From Actinomyces bovis (GTDB lineage Bacteria > Actinomycetota > Actinomycetes > Actinomycetales > Actinomycetaceae), in the NCBI RefSeq assembly GCF_900444995.1, contig NZ_UAPQ01000001.1, forward strand, positions 62,001 to 126,000: 64,000 nt of DNA, read 5' to 3'. Positions 43,879 through 51,990 of this stretch are shown piece by piece (the stretch's first letter is position 1; each line of letters opens with the position of its first letter). The translations under genes were made by a program, and so were the position numbers. The notes under the pieces are model-generated. The model was not told the origin of the DNA. It was given only the letters and a program-made list of their open reading frames with translations, and ran no database searches.

Positions 43879-44943
43879 TCACACGTCCATGCCGTAGAGG
43901 ATGGTTCCACGAGTGGGTAGGTATCCCAGTTCCTCGTAGAGACTGACGGCACCGGTGGGATTGTCTGAGTCGACGCCGGCCGCCGCGTAGTCCATGCCGT
44001 CTGCTGCATAAGCGTGCATGGCTGCGGCTAGCAGTGCCCGCCCCACGTCACGCCCACGGTACTCAGCCAGCACCCCGAGCATATCCGTGTAGCCTTCGCG
44101 CCAGCCCAAGGCCTCCCAGTCCTGCTCGAAGCGCGCCGAACGCAGGTATCCGGCCACGCGGGCCCGATCGCCGGAGCGGTCCATCACCACAAAGCACCAG
44201 CTGGGCTCAACATGTGTGCGTCCTGCCGCCCACTCTTCTGGACTGAGCCCCACAGCTCCCCCGGCCTCTCCCTGAGTCTCAAGGGTGGCCAGGTTGTGCG
44301 CCCGCAAGACGGCGTCGTCAATCTCTTCGGTCCAGGGCTCTACCGATAGGAAGGCGCCTAGCCTGGCCTCGGGCACGCCCTGGCTCAATGGCCGCCGCAG
44401 TTCCTGGTACCAGCGCAGCGGCCGCAATCCCAGGGACGCCAGGTGTTCCTTCATGCGCTCGTCGTCAGCCAACACGGTGGTAACCACGTGTGCGGGCACC
44501 TGTGCGCCGTCCCCATCAGCCTGGGCGGCACGCTCAATGCCGATCAGGTGGCGCGCCCGCTCAGCCTGCCAGCGCAGTAGTGCCCCACCAATGCCGCGCT
44601 CGCGCCACTCGGGATCAACCACCCCGGTCATAGAGGCGTAGACCTCGCCTGCCGGGCGCAGCCGCACTAGGCCAAAGCCGCGCATCACGCCGTCGGCATC
44701 GCGCCCAGCCACCCCGGAGTAAGTCGGGTCGATGAAGTACTCGGCTGTCTCAGCCTCACTGGTGCGGTAGGGCGGGTTATCCACGGCCTCGGCTCGGGCA
44801 ATCAGCGCCGCCAACTCCGGGTTGTCTTGCATAGATAGCGGCGACCAGTGCAGCAGGCTGGGCAAGGCGGAACGCGGTCCGGGGCGGAGCATGGACCAGA
44901 TTCCGGTCCGGGCGTGGTGTTCAGAGCCGTAGAAGGGCGCCAT
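43879..44943 (-). CDS. Tandem-GNAT N-acetyltransferase (MshD-like)
   Basis: 354 residues with two GNAT domains. The first has VVDPEWRERGIGGALLRWQAERA (acetyl-CoA loop RERGIGGAL), the second VLAEYRGRDVGRALLAAAM and GVDSDNPTGAVSLYEELGY. Two fused GNAT domains in about 300-350 residues resemble mycothiol synthase MshD, but the match to its substrate-binding residues could not be verified, so a general acetyltransferase is called. It begins at ATG 44943, overlapping the parE stop by 1 bp (TGATG), so it is coupled to parE. Confidence 0.75.
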   Translation of the reverse strand: MAPFYGSEHHARTGIWSMLRPGPRSALPSLLHWSPLSMQDNPELAALIARAEAVDNPPYRTSEAETAEYFIDPTYSGVAGRDADGVMRGFGLVRLRPAGEVYASMTGVVDPEWRERGIGGALLRWQAERARHLIGIERAAQADGDGAQVPAHVVTTVLADDERMKEHLASLGLRPLRWYQELRRPLSQGVPEARLGAFLSVEPWTEEIDDAVLRAHNLATLETQGEAGGAVGLSPEEWAAGRTHVEPSWCFVVMDRSGDRARVAGYLRSARFEQDWEALGWREGYTDMLGVLAEYRGRDVGRALLAAAMHAYAADGMDYAAAGVDSDNPTGAVSLYEELGYLPTRGTILYGMDV

Positions 44944-47189
44944 CAGGCATCAATCCGTTCGCGGTCAATCTTTTCCGCGCCCTCCACGATGAAGGCGCGG
45001 CGTGGCTCTACGGCGGAGCCCATGAGCAGTTCAAAGACGTTCTCGGCCTCCGCGAGCATAGCTTCGTCAGCCAGGGTGATGCGCCGCAGGGTGCGGTGCT
45101 CAGGTTCCATGGTGGTCTCTGCAAGCTGGTGGGCATCCATCTCACCCAGGCCCTTGTAGCGCTGCGGCTCTTTGAAGCTCCGCCCTTGCTTTTCCAGACG
45201 ACGCAGCGTGCGTACCAGCTCATCGTCAGAGTAGGTGTAGATGATCTCTTTCTTGCGACGTCCCTGGGCACTCACTTCCACGCGGTGCAGCGGTGGGACA
45301 GCGGCGTAGACGCGCCCGGCTTCGATCAAGGGACGCATGTAGCGGAAGAAGAGGGTGAGCAGCAGGGTGCGGATGTGGGCGCCGTCCACGTCCGCGTCGG
45401 TCATTAGGATTACTTTGCCGTAGCGGGCCTGCGCCAGGTCAAAGGTGCGCCCAGAGCCGGCTCCCACCACCTGGATGATTGCGGAGCACTCGGCGTTGTG
45501 CAGCATGTCCGCTTGGGAGGCCTTCTGCACATTGAGGATCTTGCCGCGGATGGGCAGTAGCGCCTGGAACTCGGAGTTGCGGGCGTTCTTGGCGGTGCCG
45601 AGCGCCGAGTCACCCTCCACGATGAACAGTTCTGAGGCGGCGACGTCGTCACTGCGGCAGTCGGCCAGCTTGGCAGGCAGGGTGGAGGTCTCCAGGGCGG
45701 TTTTGCGGCGGGTGATCTCCTTGTGCATGCGTGCGCTCACCCGTGCCCGCATCTCCCCCACGATCTTTTCCTGCAGGGCCCGGGACTGGGTCTTAAGGTC
45801 GCGCTTTGACGAGGTGAGCAGCGCCGTCAGCTCGGACTCCACCACCTTGGCCACGATATTGCGCACCGGGGCGGTGCCTAGGACCTCTTTGGTCTGCCCC
45901 TCGAACTGTGGCTCGGGCACACGCACGGTGACGACGGCGGTCATGCCGGCCAGGATGTCGTCCTTCTCAATTTTGCCGTCGCGGGCGGTGACTTTGAGGG
46001 CGCGAGCGTTGTTGTCGATTTGCTTGCGCAGCACCTTGGTGAGGGCTTGTTCGAAGCCGGTCAGGTGGGTGCCGCCCATGGGAGTGGCAATGATGTTGAC
46101 GAAGGACCTTTCGGTGGTGTCGTAGCCAATGCCCCAGCGCAGGGCTATGTCCACAGAGCAGGTGCGCTCCACCTCCACAGGGCGTAGATGCCCGCTGCGT
46201 TTGTCTAGCTGCTGGACGGTTTCGGTGTACTGGCCTTCGCCGGTGAGGCGGAAGGTGTCGGTGACGGAGGCGTCGGCAGCCAGGAAGTCCACAAAGTCGG
46301 CGGTGCCGCCCTTGGCCTGAAACAGCTCGACGCCGTCGTCCATGCCGGTGTCGAATAGGTCTGCGGCGTCCTCGGTGGCGTTCTTAGCGCTGGCACGCAA
46401 AGCCGCGTCCTCAGGTGCCTCCTGCCCTACTTTGGCGGCGTGTGACTGAGCGGCGGCGATGGCTTCTGGGGCGCGCTCATCCACCAGGGTGAGCGTCAGT
46501 CCTGGCACTAGAAAGGAGGTTTGGCGCAGGCGGGCGCGCAGGGCAGCGGCGTCGTACTGGTCAGGTTTGGGGAAGATTTGGGGGTCGGCCCAGTAGCGCA
46601 CGCGAGTGCCGGTGAGGCCGCGCTTAACCTTGCCGGTGATCCGCAGTTCGGTGGCTTTGGTGTACTCCGAGAAAGGGGCTGCCAGGCTCGGCCCGGTGGA
46701 AGGGTCGGCGAAGACGCCAGGCACGCCACGGCGGAAACTCATGGCGTGGGTTTTGCCGCCGCGGTCAACTTCCACATCCATGCGGGCAGCCAAGGCGTTC
46801 ACTACGGAGGCACCCACGCCGTGCAGGCCACCGGCAGCCCCGTAGGAGCCGCCGCCGAACTTTCCCCCCGCGTGCAGTTTGGTGTAGACGAGTTCCACAC
46901 CGGTCAGGCCGCTGGAGGGCTCCACATCCACTGGCACACCACGGCCGTTATCCCGTACTTCAATGGAGCCGTCCGTGTGGACGGTGACCTCGATTTTGGT
47001 GGCGTGCCCCTCTAGGGCTTCGTCTACGGCGTTGTCCACGATCTCCCAGACGCAGTGCATGAGGCCGCGTTGGTCGGTTGAGCCGATGTACATGCCGGGG
47101 CGTTTGCGCACGGCCTCCAGCCCCTCGAGCACGGATAGGTGCCGGGCGGAGTAGTCGCTGGGGCTGGTTGTCTTCTCGGATGCGGGCAC
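44943..47189 (-). CDS. parE: DNA topoisomerase IV subunit B
   Basis: 748 residues from GTG. The GHKL ATPase region begins with LEGLEAVRKRPGMYIG and contains EIVDNAVDEAL and GLHGVGASVVNAL; the Toprim part has EGDSALG, PIRGKILNV and TDADVDGAHIR, and the C-terminus QRYKGLGEMDA. The region around residues 245-300 is longer than usual, with an Ala/Asp/Glu-rich insert (APEDAALRASAKNATEDAAD), between the ATPase and transducer parts. TAGATT ends 6 nt before the GTG (leaderless). Works with ParC encoded 2.8 kb away on the other strand. Confidence 0.92.
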   Translation of the reverse strand: MPASEKTTSPSDYSARHLSVLEGLEAVRKRPGMYIGSTDQRGLMHCVWEIVDNAVDEALEGHATKIEVTVHTDGSIEVRDNGRGVPVDVEPSSGLTGVELVYTKLHAGGKFGGGSYGAAGGLHGVGASVVNALAARMDVEVDRGGKTHAMSFRRGVPGVFADPSTGPSLAAPFSEYTKATELRITGKVKRGLTGTRVRYWADPQIFPKPDQYDAAALRARLRQTSFLVPGLTLTLVDERAPEAIAAAQSHAAKVGQEAPEDAALRASAKNATEDAADLFDTGMDDGVELFQAKGGTADFVDFLAADASVTDTFRLTGEGQYTETVQQLDKRSGHLRPVEVERTCSVDIALRWGIGYDTTERSFVNIIATPMGGTHLTGFEQALTKVLRKQIDNNARALKVTARDGKIEKDDILAGMTAVVTVRVPEPQFEGQTKEVLGTAPVRNIVAKVVESELTALLTSSKRDLKTQSRALQEKIVGEMRARVSARMHKEITRRKTALETSTLPAKLADCRSDDVAASELFIVEGDSALGTAKNARNSEFQALLPIRGKILNVQKASQADMLHNAECSAIIQVVGAGSGRTFDLAQARYGKVILMTDADVDGAHIRTLLLTLFFRYMRPLIEAGRVYAAVPPLHRVEVSAQGRRKKEIIYTYSDDELVRTLRRLEKQGRSFKEPQRYKGLGEMDAHQLAETTMEPEHRTLRRITLADEAMLAEAENVFELLMGSAVEPRRAFIVEGAEKIDRERIDA

Positions 47190-47195
47190 GCCCGG

Positions 47196-47201
47196 AATCT
47201 A
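47196..47201 (-). promoter_or_regulatory. Leaderless -10 box for parE
   Basis: TAGATT (minus strand) ends 6 nt before GTG 47189. Confidence 0.55.
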
Positions 47202-47472
47202 GTCGATGGCAGGCCGCAAGCGTCACTGCCGCGCCGCAGGGCAAGGCGGCGCGAGGCGGGCGGGTTGAAGGCACCAGAGCCAATGAAGGCCTGCGAGATG
47301 TCCCATCCACCTCCCGATAATGACGAAGTGTCTACAAAATTGCCGGAATTAAATGCTTGTTCTTTTAGTTATGGGCGGCGTCCGCGTCGGATCAGCACTC
47401 GCCGATCACCCGAAATGACGCATCCGCAACGGCGGTTCTCCACCGCCCCGATCACGAGGTTCTTTAAAGCCC

Positions 47473-48021
47473 ATGCATGACTCGACCACACCTGCCCAGA
47501 CCTCCCCGACAGCCCTGCGCACAGGCTCTGACATCGTCACTTCCGCCGCAGCCCGCCGAGCGCTAGCGAGCTCCCGCATCATCGTTGGCGCCTACTTCCT
47601 GTGGGCCTTCTTCGACAAGATCTTCGGGCTGGGCTACGTGGTTCCCTCGGAGAAAGCATGGATCCGCGGCGGCACGCCCGCCCAGGGCTTCATCAACAAC
47701 ATCAAGGGGCCTTTCGCCGATGTCTTCTCAGTCTTCGCCAACACTGGCGGTGATGTGTTGTTCATGGCGGCACTTCTGGGCATCGGCACCGCACTGCTCC
47801 TGGGCATCGGACTGCGCATCGCCGCGGTAAGTGGCACGCTCCTCATGCTCATGCTCTACCTGGCCGAATTCCCCCTCGTCAACGGAGGTACCAACCCGAT
47901 CATCGACGACCATTGGCTCTTTGCCGCCATCATGATCACCTCTGCCCTAACTCTTGCAGGCGACACCTGGGGACTGGGTCGCCGCTGGGCAGCCAAGACC
48001 GGCGACGGCTGGCTGCGATGA
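47473..48021 (+). CDS. DoxX/DoxD-family membrane protein
   Basis: 182 residues with four predicted helices after an N-terminal hydrophilic part of about 30 residues. The stretch ARRALASSRIIVGAYFLWAF, DKIFGLG and a second helix GIGTALLLGIGLRIAA fit the DoxX family, small membrane proteins linked to thiosulfate or quinone redox metabolism. Its stop overlaps the next start (ATGA), giving a coupled pair with a DCC-family thiol protein. The 283-bp region upstream contains AT-rich blocks (47330-47365) and no clear promoter. Confidence 0.75.
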   Translation: MHDSTTPAQTSPTALRTGSDIVTSAAARRALASSRIIVGAYFLWAFFDKIFGLGYVVPSEKAWIRGGTPAQGFINNIKGPFADVFSVFANTGGDVLFMAALLGIGTALLLGIGLRIAAVSGTLLMLMLYLAEFPLVNGGTNPIIDDHWLFAAIMITSALTLAGDTWGLGRRWAAKTGDGWLR

Positions 48022-48503
48022 AAAACCTGGCTCAGCCAATCCCCGCATCCACCGAATCAGCATCAACTTCATCCGTCGGTCCAGTGCTCATCTATGACCA
48101 AGATTGCTCGATATGTACCGCCTTCGTGCGCCAATTGAGCAGGCGCCTCCGTCCCTCGTCTGGGCTGCGACTAAGTCCTGCGGCTCATTGGGATGGCCCC
48201 GGGGCCGAATGGACGGGGCGCTCAGCGGTCTTCTACGACCCGCGCGAAGACGCCTTTTACGTGGAGGAGCAGGCCATCGGGAGGGCGCTTATGCACACAG
48301 GCCCCTTGCTCCGGGGACTCGGCAACATCATTATTCACCAGCCCTGCAAGCTCTTAGCTCGGGCGGTGTACCGCGTGATTGCCCGCAACCGGCACAGTCT
48401 TGGCTGCCAGGGCAGCTGCACCATCCCTCAATCGCGGGAGCCCACCTCCACTCGGCCCAACCGGTCGGCTGTGGGCGAACGCGCTGTGCCGGGGGCGGAA
48501 TGA
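48018..48503 (+). CDS. DCC-family (DUF393) thiol-disulfide oxidoreductase-like protein
   Basis: 161 residues starting at ATG 48018, which overlaps the DoxX stop. IYDQDCSICTAFV (DxDCxxC) is the signature of the DCC/DUF393 family, with a thioredoxin-like redox-active Cys pair. YDPREDAFYVEEQAIGRALMHT follows as usual, and a later LGCQGSCTI keeps two further cysteines. The pairing of DCC and DoxX genes is common; membrane-linked redox chemistry is the likely theme. The frame upstream of 48018 belongs to the DoxX coding region and is ignored. Confidence 0.82.
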   Translation: MKNLAQPIPASTESASTSSVGPVLIYDQDCSICTAFVRQLSRRLRPSSGLRLSPAAHWDGPGAEWTGRSAVFYDPREDAFYVEEQAIGRALMHTGPLLRGLGNIIIHQPCKLLARAVYRVIARNRHSLGCQGSCTIPQSREPTSTRPNRSAVGERAVPGAE

Positions 48504-48550
48504 TGATTTCGGTGACGGCGGCGAGCAACTGCGCATGGTGTGATCGAGCC

Positions 48551-48814
48551 ATGAACACGACTAGCCCCGCCGTCACCGAGTCGGTGACCACCACGTCCGT
48601 GTTGGACTCCCCTACCCCCATCTCCCACACCGAGCGTCCCTTGACCACCGCGGACCGTTGCGACGCCTGTGGCGCGCAGGCCTATCTCCGCGTGGTTCTC
48701 GCCTCCGGCGAGCTGCTGTTCTGCGCCCATCATGGACACAAGAACGCTGCCGCCCTGGATCGGGTGGCACTTTTCATTCAAGATGAGTCCGCTCGCTTGA
48801 CCAAAAGCGAGTGA
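48551..48814 (+). CDS. DUF7455 family small protein
   Basis: 87 residues. LTTADRCDACGAQAYLRVVL followed by SGELLFCAHHGHKN contains CxxC plus C..HH, probably a zinc site; similar proteins (LTxADRCDxCGAQAY) sit beside the primary sigma factor gene in many actinobacteria. The start is uncertain: ATG 48551 has TGTGAT 6 nt ahead, whereas ATG 48500 overlaps the DCC stop (ATGA) and would give 104 residues. Function unknown; a link to RNA polymerase is only suggested by neighbourhood. Confidence 0.78.
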   Translation: MNTTSPAVTESVTTTSVLDSPTPISHTERPLTTADRCDACGAQAYLRVVLASGELLFCAHHGHKNAAALDRVALFIQDESARLTKSE

Positions 48815-48893
48815 GCGTGAGTCTGCGCAAGACTGTTGAAAATATGCGCCTAGTGCTCGGTTCAGCCTGAACTACAGCGCGCCTAGACGATTT

Positions 48894-48933
48894 CGGCGCC
48901 TGGCCCTCCAATTGCGGAAGCGGCCAGGCGCCG
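48894..48933. terminator. Stem-loop between DUF7455 gene and rpoD
   Basis: CGGCGCCTGGCC (48894-48905) and GGCCAGGCGCCG (48922-48933) form a perfect 12-bp stem with a 16-nt loop between the converging 3' ends of both genes. No U-tract. Likely a bidirectional terminator. Confidence 0.65.
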
Positions 48934-48951
48934 ACGTCGTGAAAGCGGCTT

Positions 48952-50625
48952 TCAGTCCAGGTAGTCGCGCAGAACCTGACTACGCGAGGGGTGACGCAGC
49001 TTGCTCATGGTCTTGGACTCGATCTGGCGGATGCGCTCACGGGTAACCCCATAGACCTTGCCGATCTCATCCAGGGTCTTGGGCTGCCCATCAGTCAAGC
49101 CAAAGCGCATGGAGACAACGCCAGCTTCACGCTCAGACAGAGTGTCCAACACTGCATGCAGCTGCTCCTGCAGCAGGGTGAAGGAGACGGCGTCGGCAGG
49201 TACCACTGCCTCGGAGTCCTCAATGAGGTCACCGAACTCACTGTCACCATCCTCACCCAGCGGCGTGTGCAGGGAGATGGGCTCACGCCCGTACTTCTGC
49301 ACCTCAATGACCTTCTCCGGGGTCATGTCTAGCTCAACAGCCAGCTCTTCCGGGGTGGGTTCGCGGCCAAGGTCCTGCAGCATCTGGCGCTGTACGCGGG
49401 CCAATTTGTTGATGACCTCAACCATGTGCACGGGAATGCGGATGGTGCGGGCTTGGTCAGCCATGGCACGAGTAATGGCCTGGCGGATCCACCAGGTGGC
49501 GTAGGTGGAGAACTTAAAGCCCTTGGTGTAGTCGAACTTCTCTACGGCGCGAATCAAGCCCAAGTTGCCTTCCTGGATCAGATCCAGGAAGAGCATGCCG
49601 CGGCCGGTGTAGCGCTTAGCCAGGGAGACAACCAGGCGCAGGTTGGCTTCCAACAGGTGGTTCTTGGCCCGCTGACCGTCCTGCGCCACCCAGTGCAACT
49701 CGCGGCGGTAGCGGGCCTCAAGCTCATTACCTTCGGTGCCCAAGAGGTGCTCGGCGTACATGCCGGCTTCAATACGCTTAGCCAGTTCAACCTCTTCAGC
49801 GGCGTTGAGCAGCGCAACTTTACCGATCTGTTTGAGGTAGTCCTTGACCGGGTCAGCGGTGGCACCAGCGGTCACTACCTTCTGCGCGGGCTCGTCAGCC
49901 TCATCAGAGTCGGAGACGGTGAAGCCGCCGTCCTTGTCCTTTTCGGCGTTCTTGCGGCGCTTACCGCCCCTGCGGGCAGCTTCCTTCTCAGCCTGCTCTC
50001 GGCGGATCCGCTCCAGGTCACCGGTCAACGCGGCAATGGAGGGCTCCATCTTGATGCCTTTAATGACCCAACCCCGGAAGACATAACCATTCTCGGTCAG
50101 GAAGTCACGGGCCACCATCGGGGCGGAGTCGCCTAGCACGAAGCGAGGCACGGGGCCGTGGCCGTAGGGGGCCAGGACAATGGGCTCCTCCAGGGTGCCG
50201 TGACCGGAGATCTCCAGGTTCTCCACCACGGTGCGCGATCGGATGAACAGGGTCGCCCCAGGCGCTAGGCGCACACCCTTGAGGGCCGCTGGAGTGTTAA
50301 AAGGCTTGCGCTTGGTGCCGTCACCGTTCTCTTCCAGGGTGACGTCTAGGTAGTAGTCGCGCTTCTCTACCGGCGGCTCCGGCTCTGACTCTTCAGCTTC
50401 CTCGTCGTCCTCATCGTCAGAGTCCTCGTCATCGGAGTCCTCATCATCCTCGTCAGAGTCGTCGTCCTCATCGAGGTCATCGTCGTCGAGGTCATCATCG
50501 AGGTCGTCGTCATCGTCGTCGAGGTCATCGTCCAGATCGATGTCGTCGTCCTCGCGCTCCTCCTCGGGGATATCGTCCACGGGGGCAGCCTTGCTACGCT
50601 TCCGCTGAGCGGTGGAAGAAGCCAC
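48952..50625 (-). CDS. rpoD: Primary RNA polymerase sigma factor with unusual N-terminal insert
   Basis: 557 residues from GTG 50625, preceded by AAAGGA. Order: short basic start, an acidic Asp/Glu tract (about 18-85), an insert of about 105 residues (89-193), a basic helical stretch (about 194-230), then the sigma core from about residue 257 ([14 protein letters not shown], region 1.2). Region 2 ([20 protein letters not shown]) and region 4.2 ([20 protein letters not shown]) identify a housekeeping sigma-70 factor. The insert begins [19 protein letters not shown] and contains [19 protein letters not shown] and [11 protein letters not shown], which resemble the first coils of a right-handed beta-helix protein (DUF1565/NosD type); this is not a known sigma-factor domain. 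Confidence 0.95.
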   Translation of the reverse strand: MASSTAQRKRSKAAPVDDIPEEEREDDDIDLDDDLDDDDDDLDDDLDDDDLDEDDDSDEDDEDSDDEDSDDEDDEEAEESEPEPPVEKRDYYLDVTLEENGDGTKRKPFNTPAALKGVRLAPGATLFIRSRTVVENLEISGHGTLEEPIVLAPYGHGPVPRFVLGDSAPMVARDFLTENGYVFRGWVIKGIKMEPSIAALTGDLERIRREQAEKEAARRGGKRRKNAEKDKDGGFTVSDSDEADEPAQKVVTAGATADPVKDYLKQIGKVALLNAAEEVELAKRIEAGMYAEHLLGTEGNELEARYRRELHWVAQDGQRAKNHLLEANLRLVVSLAKRYTGRGMLFLDLIQEGNLGLIRAVEKFDYTKGFKFSTYATWWIRQAITRAMADQARTIRIPVHMVEVINKLARVQRQMLQDLGREPTPEELAVELDMTPEKVIEVQKYGREPISLHTPLGEDGDSEFGDLIEDSEAVVPADAVSFTLLQEQLHAVLDTLSEREAGVVSMRFGLTDGQPKTLDEIGKVYGVTRERIRQIESKTMSKLRHPSRSQVLRDYLD

Positions 50626-50760
50626 GGAGTTCCTTTCACAGGAGGGCATGCGGTCGTGGGGCCGCCGAAGCGACACCTTGTTGGCAACCGTCGGATCATA
50701 CCGTTTATTCCCACGTGACTTTTACCGCTCTGAGCAACGACCCGCCGTCGAGTTCTCCGT

Positions 50761-50766
50761 TACTGT
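50761..50766 (+). promoter_or_regulatory. Leaderless -10 box for the polyprenyl synthetase gene
   Basis: TACTGT ends 6 nt before ATG 50773. Confidence 0.55.
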
Positions 50767-50772
50767 GCTGCT

Positions 50773-51936
50773 ATGGCAGAGCTTCCCGCCCGCCTGGACT
50801 CGATCATTCCCTTGGTCGACGCCAGGATTTCCCTAGCCCTTGAGTCCCGAAGCCAGCGTTGGGCCCACCTGCCCCACGCCTCCGAAGAGTTAATTGGCAT
50901 TGCTGCAGCCCTGACAGCTGGCGGAAAACGCCTGCGGGCCGTGCTCGCTTCGATCGGTTACGCCTCTTTGCGCCACCGCTCAGCTGACGCGCAGCGCCGC
51001 GCGCGTTTCATGGCTTCTCAGCAGGCGATCTCCCTTGGTGCCGCCTTAGAGCTCTATCAGGCCAGCGCTCTAATTCACGACGACGTGATCGACGACGCTC
51101 CCACGCGCCGTGGCCAAGCTGCCACGCATATCCGTCTGTCCGAACTGCACCAGGACTCCGACTGGCTGGGCTCGGCCTCAACTTTCGGACGCTCCGGCGC
51201 GGTCCTGTTGGGGGATCTAATGCTTTCTGCCGCCATGGAGGTGATGGATGAGGCCGCCCAGGTGGTGGCGGATGCCAATCCCTCCGGTGCCCATGAGGCC
51301 AGGGCCGCATTCAATGCGATGACGGCGGAGGTGGCGGTGGGCCAGTACCTGGACCTGCGCGCTGAAATGTTGCCATTGCCTACCCCAGAAGAAGATCCGA
51401 CGACGGCCGGTTTGCGCATGGAGCGTGAGGCCCTGACCGTCGTCATCCACAAATCGGCCCGCTACTCCGTGATGCACCCGCTCGTAATCGGGGCTTTACT
51501 TTCTGGCGCTATCCCCTACTCCCCTGCGCTATCTGCACTGTCCCGTTTTGGTGAGGAGCTGGGGGTTGCTTTCCAGTTGCGCGACGACGAGCTCGGGGTC
51601 TTCGGGGATCCTCAAGTCACTGGTAAGCCCGCGGGAGGCGACTTGGTGGAAGGCAAGCGCACTGTCCTACTTGGACAGGCTTGGCGCCGTACGGATGCTG
51701 CTGGCCGTGAGCTTTTGCGCACTGTTCTGGGCAATTCTGAGGCAACCGCAGAGCAGCTTGCTGAAGCAACCGCGCTCATTGAGCGCTGCGGTGCGCGGGC
51801 TGAGCTGGAGGAGCGAATCGCGGATGTCACTGCGGCAGCTATGAGAACCTTGGAGGGCCTGCGTTCTGCACTGCACCCGGCGGCGGCTGAGGATCTTAGA
51901 GCTATGACCAGCCTGCTCACGGACCGGCGCGCCTAG
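50773..51936 (+). CDS. Polyprenyl diphosphate synthase (trans-isoprenyl)
   Basis: 387 residues. The first Asp-rich motif is LIHDDVIDDAPTRRG and the second RDDELGVFGD; GGKRLRAVLA upstream is the substrate-binding region. These mark a chain-elongating E-type isoprenyl synthase, probably making the side chain of menaquinone or another long prenyl diphosphate. The sixth-residue determinants of chain length were not read. TACTGT lies 6 nt ahead of the ATG and there is no Shine-Dalgarno sequence, so the message is probably leaderless. The PASTA kinase gene follows 54 bp later with its own box. Confidence 0.88.
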   Translation: MAELPARLDSIIPLVDARISLALESRSQRWAHLPHASEELIGIAAALTAGGKRLRAVLASIGYASLRHRSADAQRRARFMASQQAISLGAALELYQASALIHDDVIDDAPTRRGQAATHIRLSELHQDSDWLGSASTFGRSGAVLLGDLMLSAAMEVMDEAAQVVADANPSGAHEARAAFNAMTAEVAVGQYLDLRAEMLPLPTPEEDPTTAGLRMEREALTVVIHKSARYSVMHPLVIGALLSGAIPYSPALSALSRFGEELGVAFQLRDDELGVFGDPQVTGKPAGGDLVEGKRTVLLGQAWRRTDAAGRELLRTVLGNSEATAEQLAEATALIERCGARAELEERIADVTAAAMRTLEGLRSALHPAAAEDLRAMTSLLTDRRA

Positions 51937-51978
51937 GGGACGCCTCCCCAATTGGCGGGAGAGCGCGACTAAAGCCTC

Positions 51979-51984
51979 TACACT
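51979..51984 (+). promoter_or_regulatory. Leaderless -10 box for the PASTA kinase gene
   Basis: TACACT ends 6 nt before GTG 51991. Confidence 0.55.
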
Positions 51985-51990
51985 GCGCTT

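Noticed and set aside
43879-44943. Calling the tandem GNAT gene mycothiol synthase mshD
   Set aside because: Domain layout fits, but no diagnostic substrate-binding residues could be verified by eye and its parE neighbourhood gives no support.
49426-50136. 236-codon open frame opposite rpoD
   Set aside because: Antisense shadow of the sigma factor caused by high GC content; no family similarity.
50400-50560. Repetitive GTC/ATC triplet tract that looks like tandem DNA repeats or CRISPR
   Set aside because: It codes for the Asp/Glu tract of the sigma factor in frame; there are no spacers or conserved repeat units.
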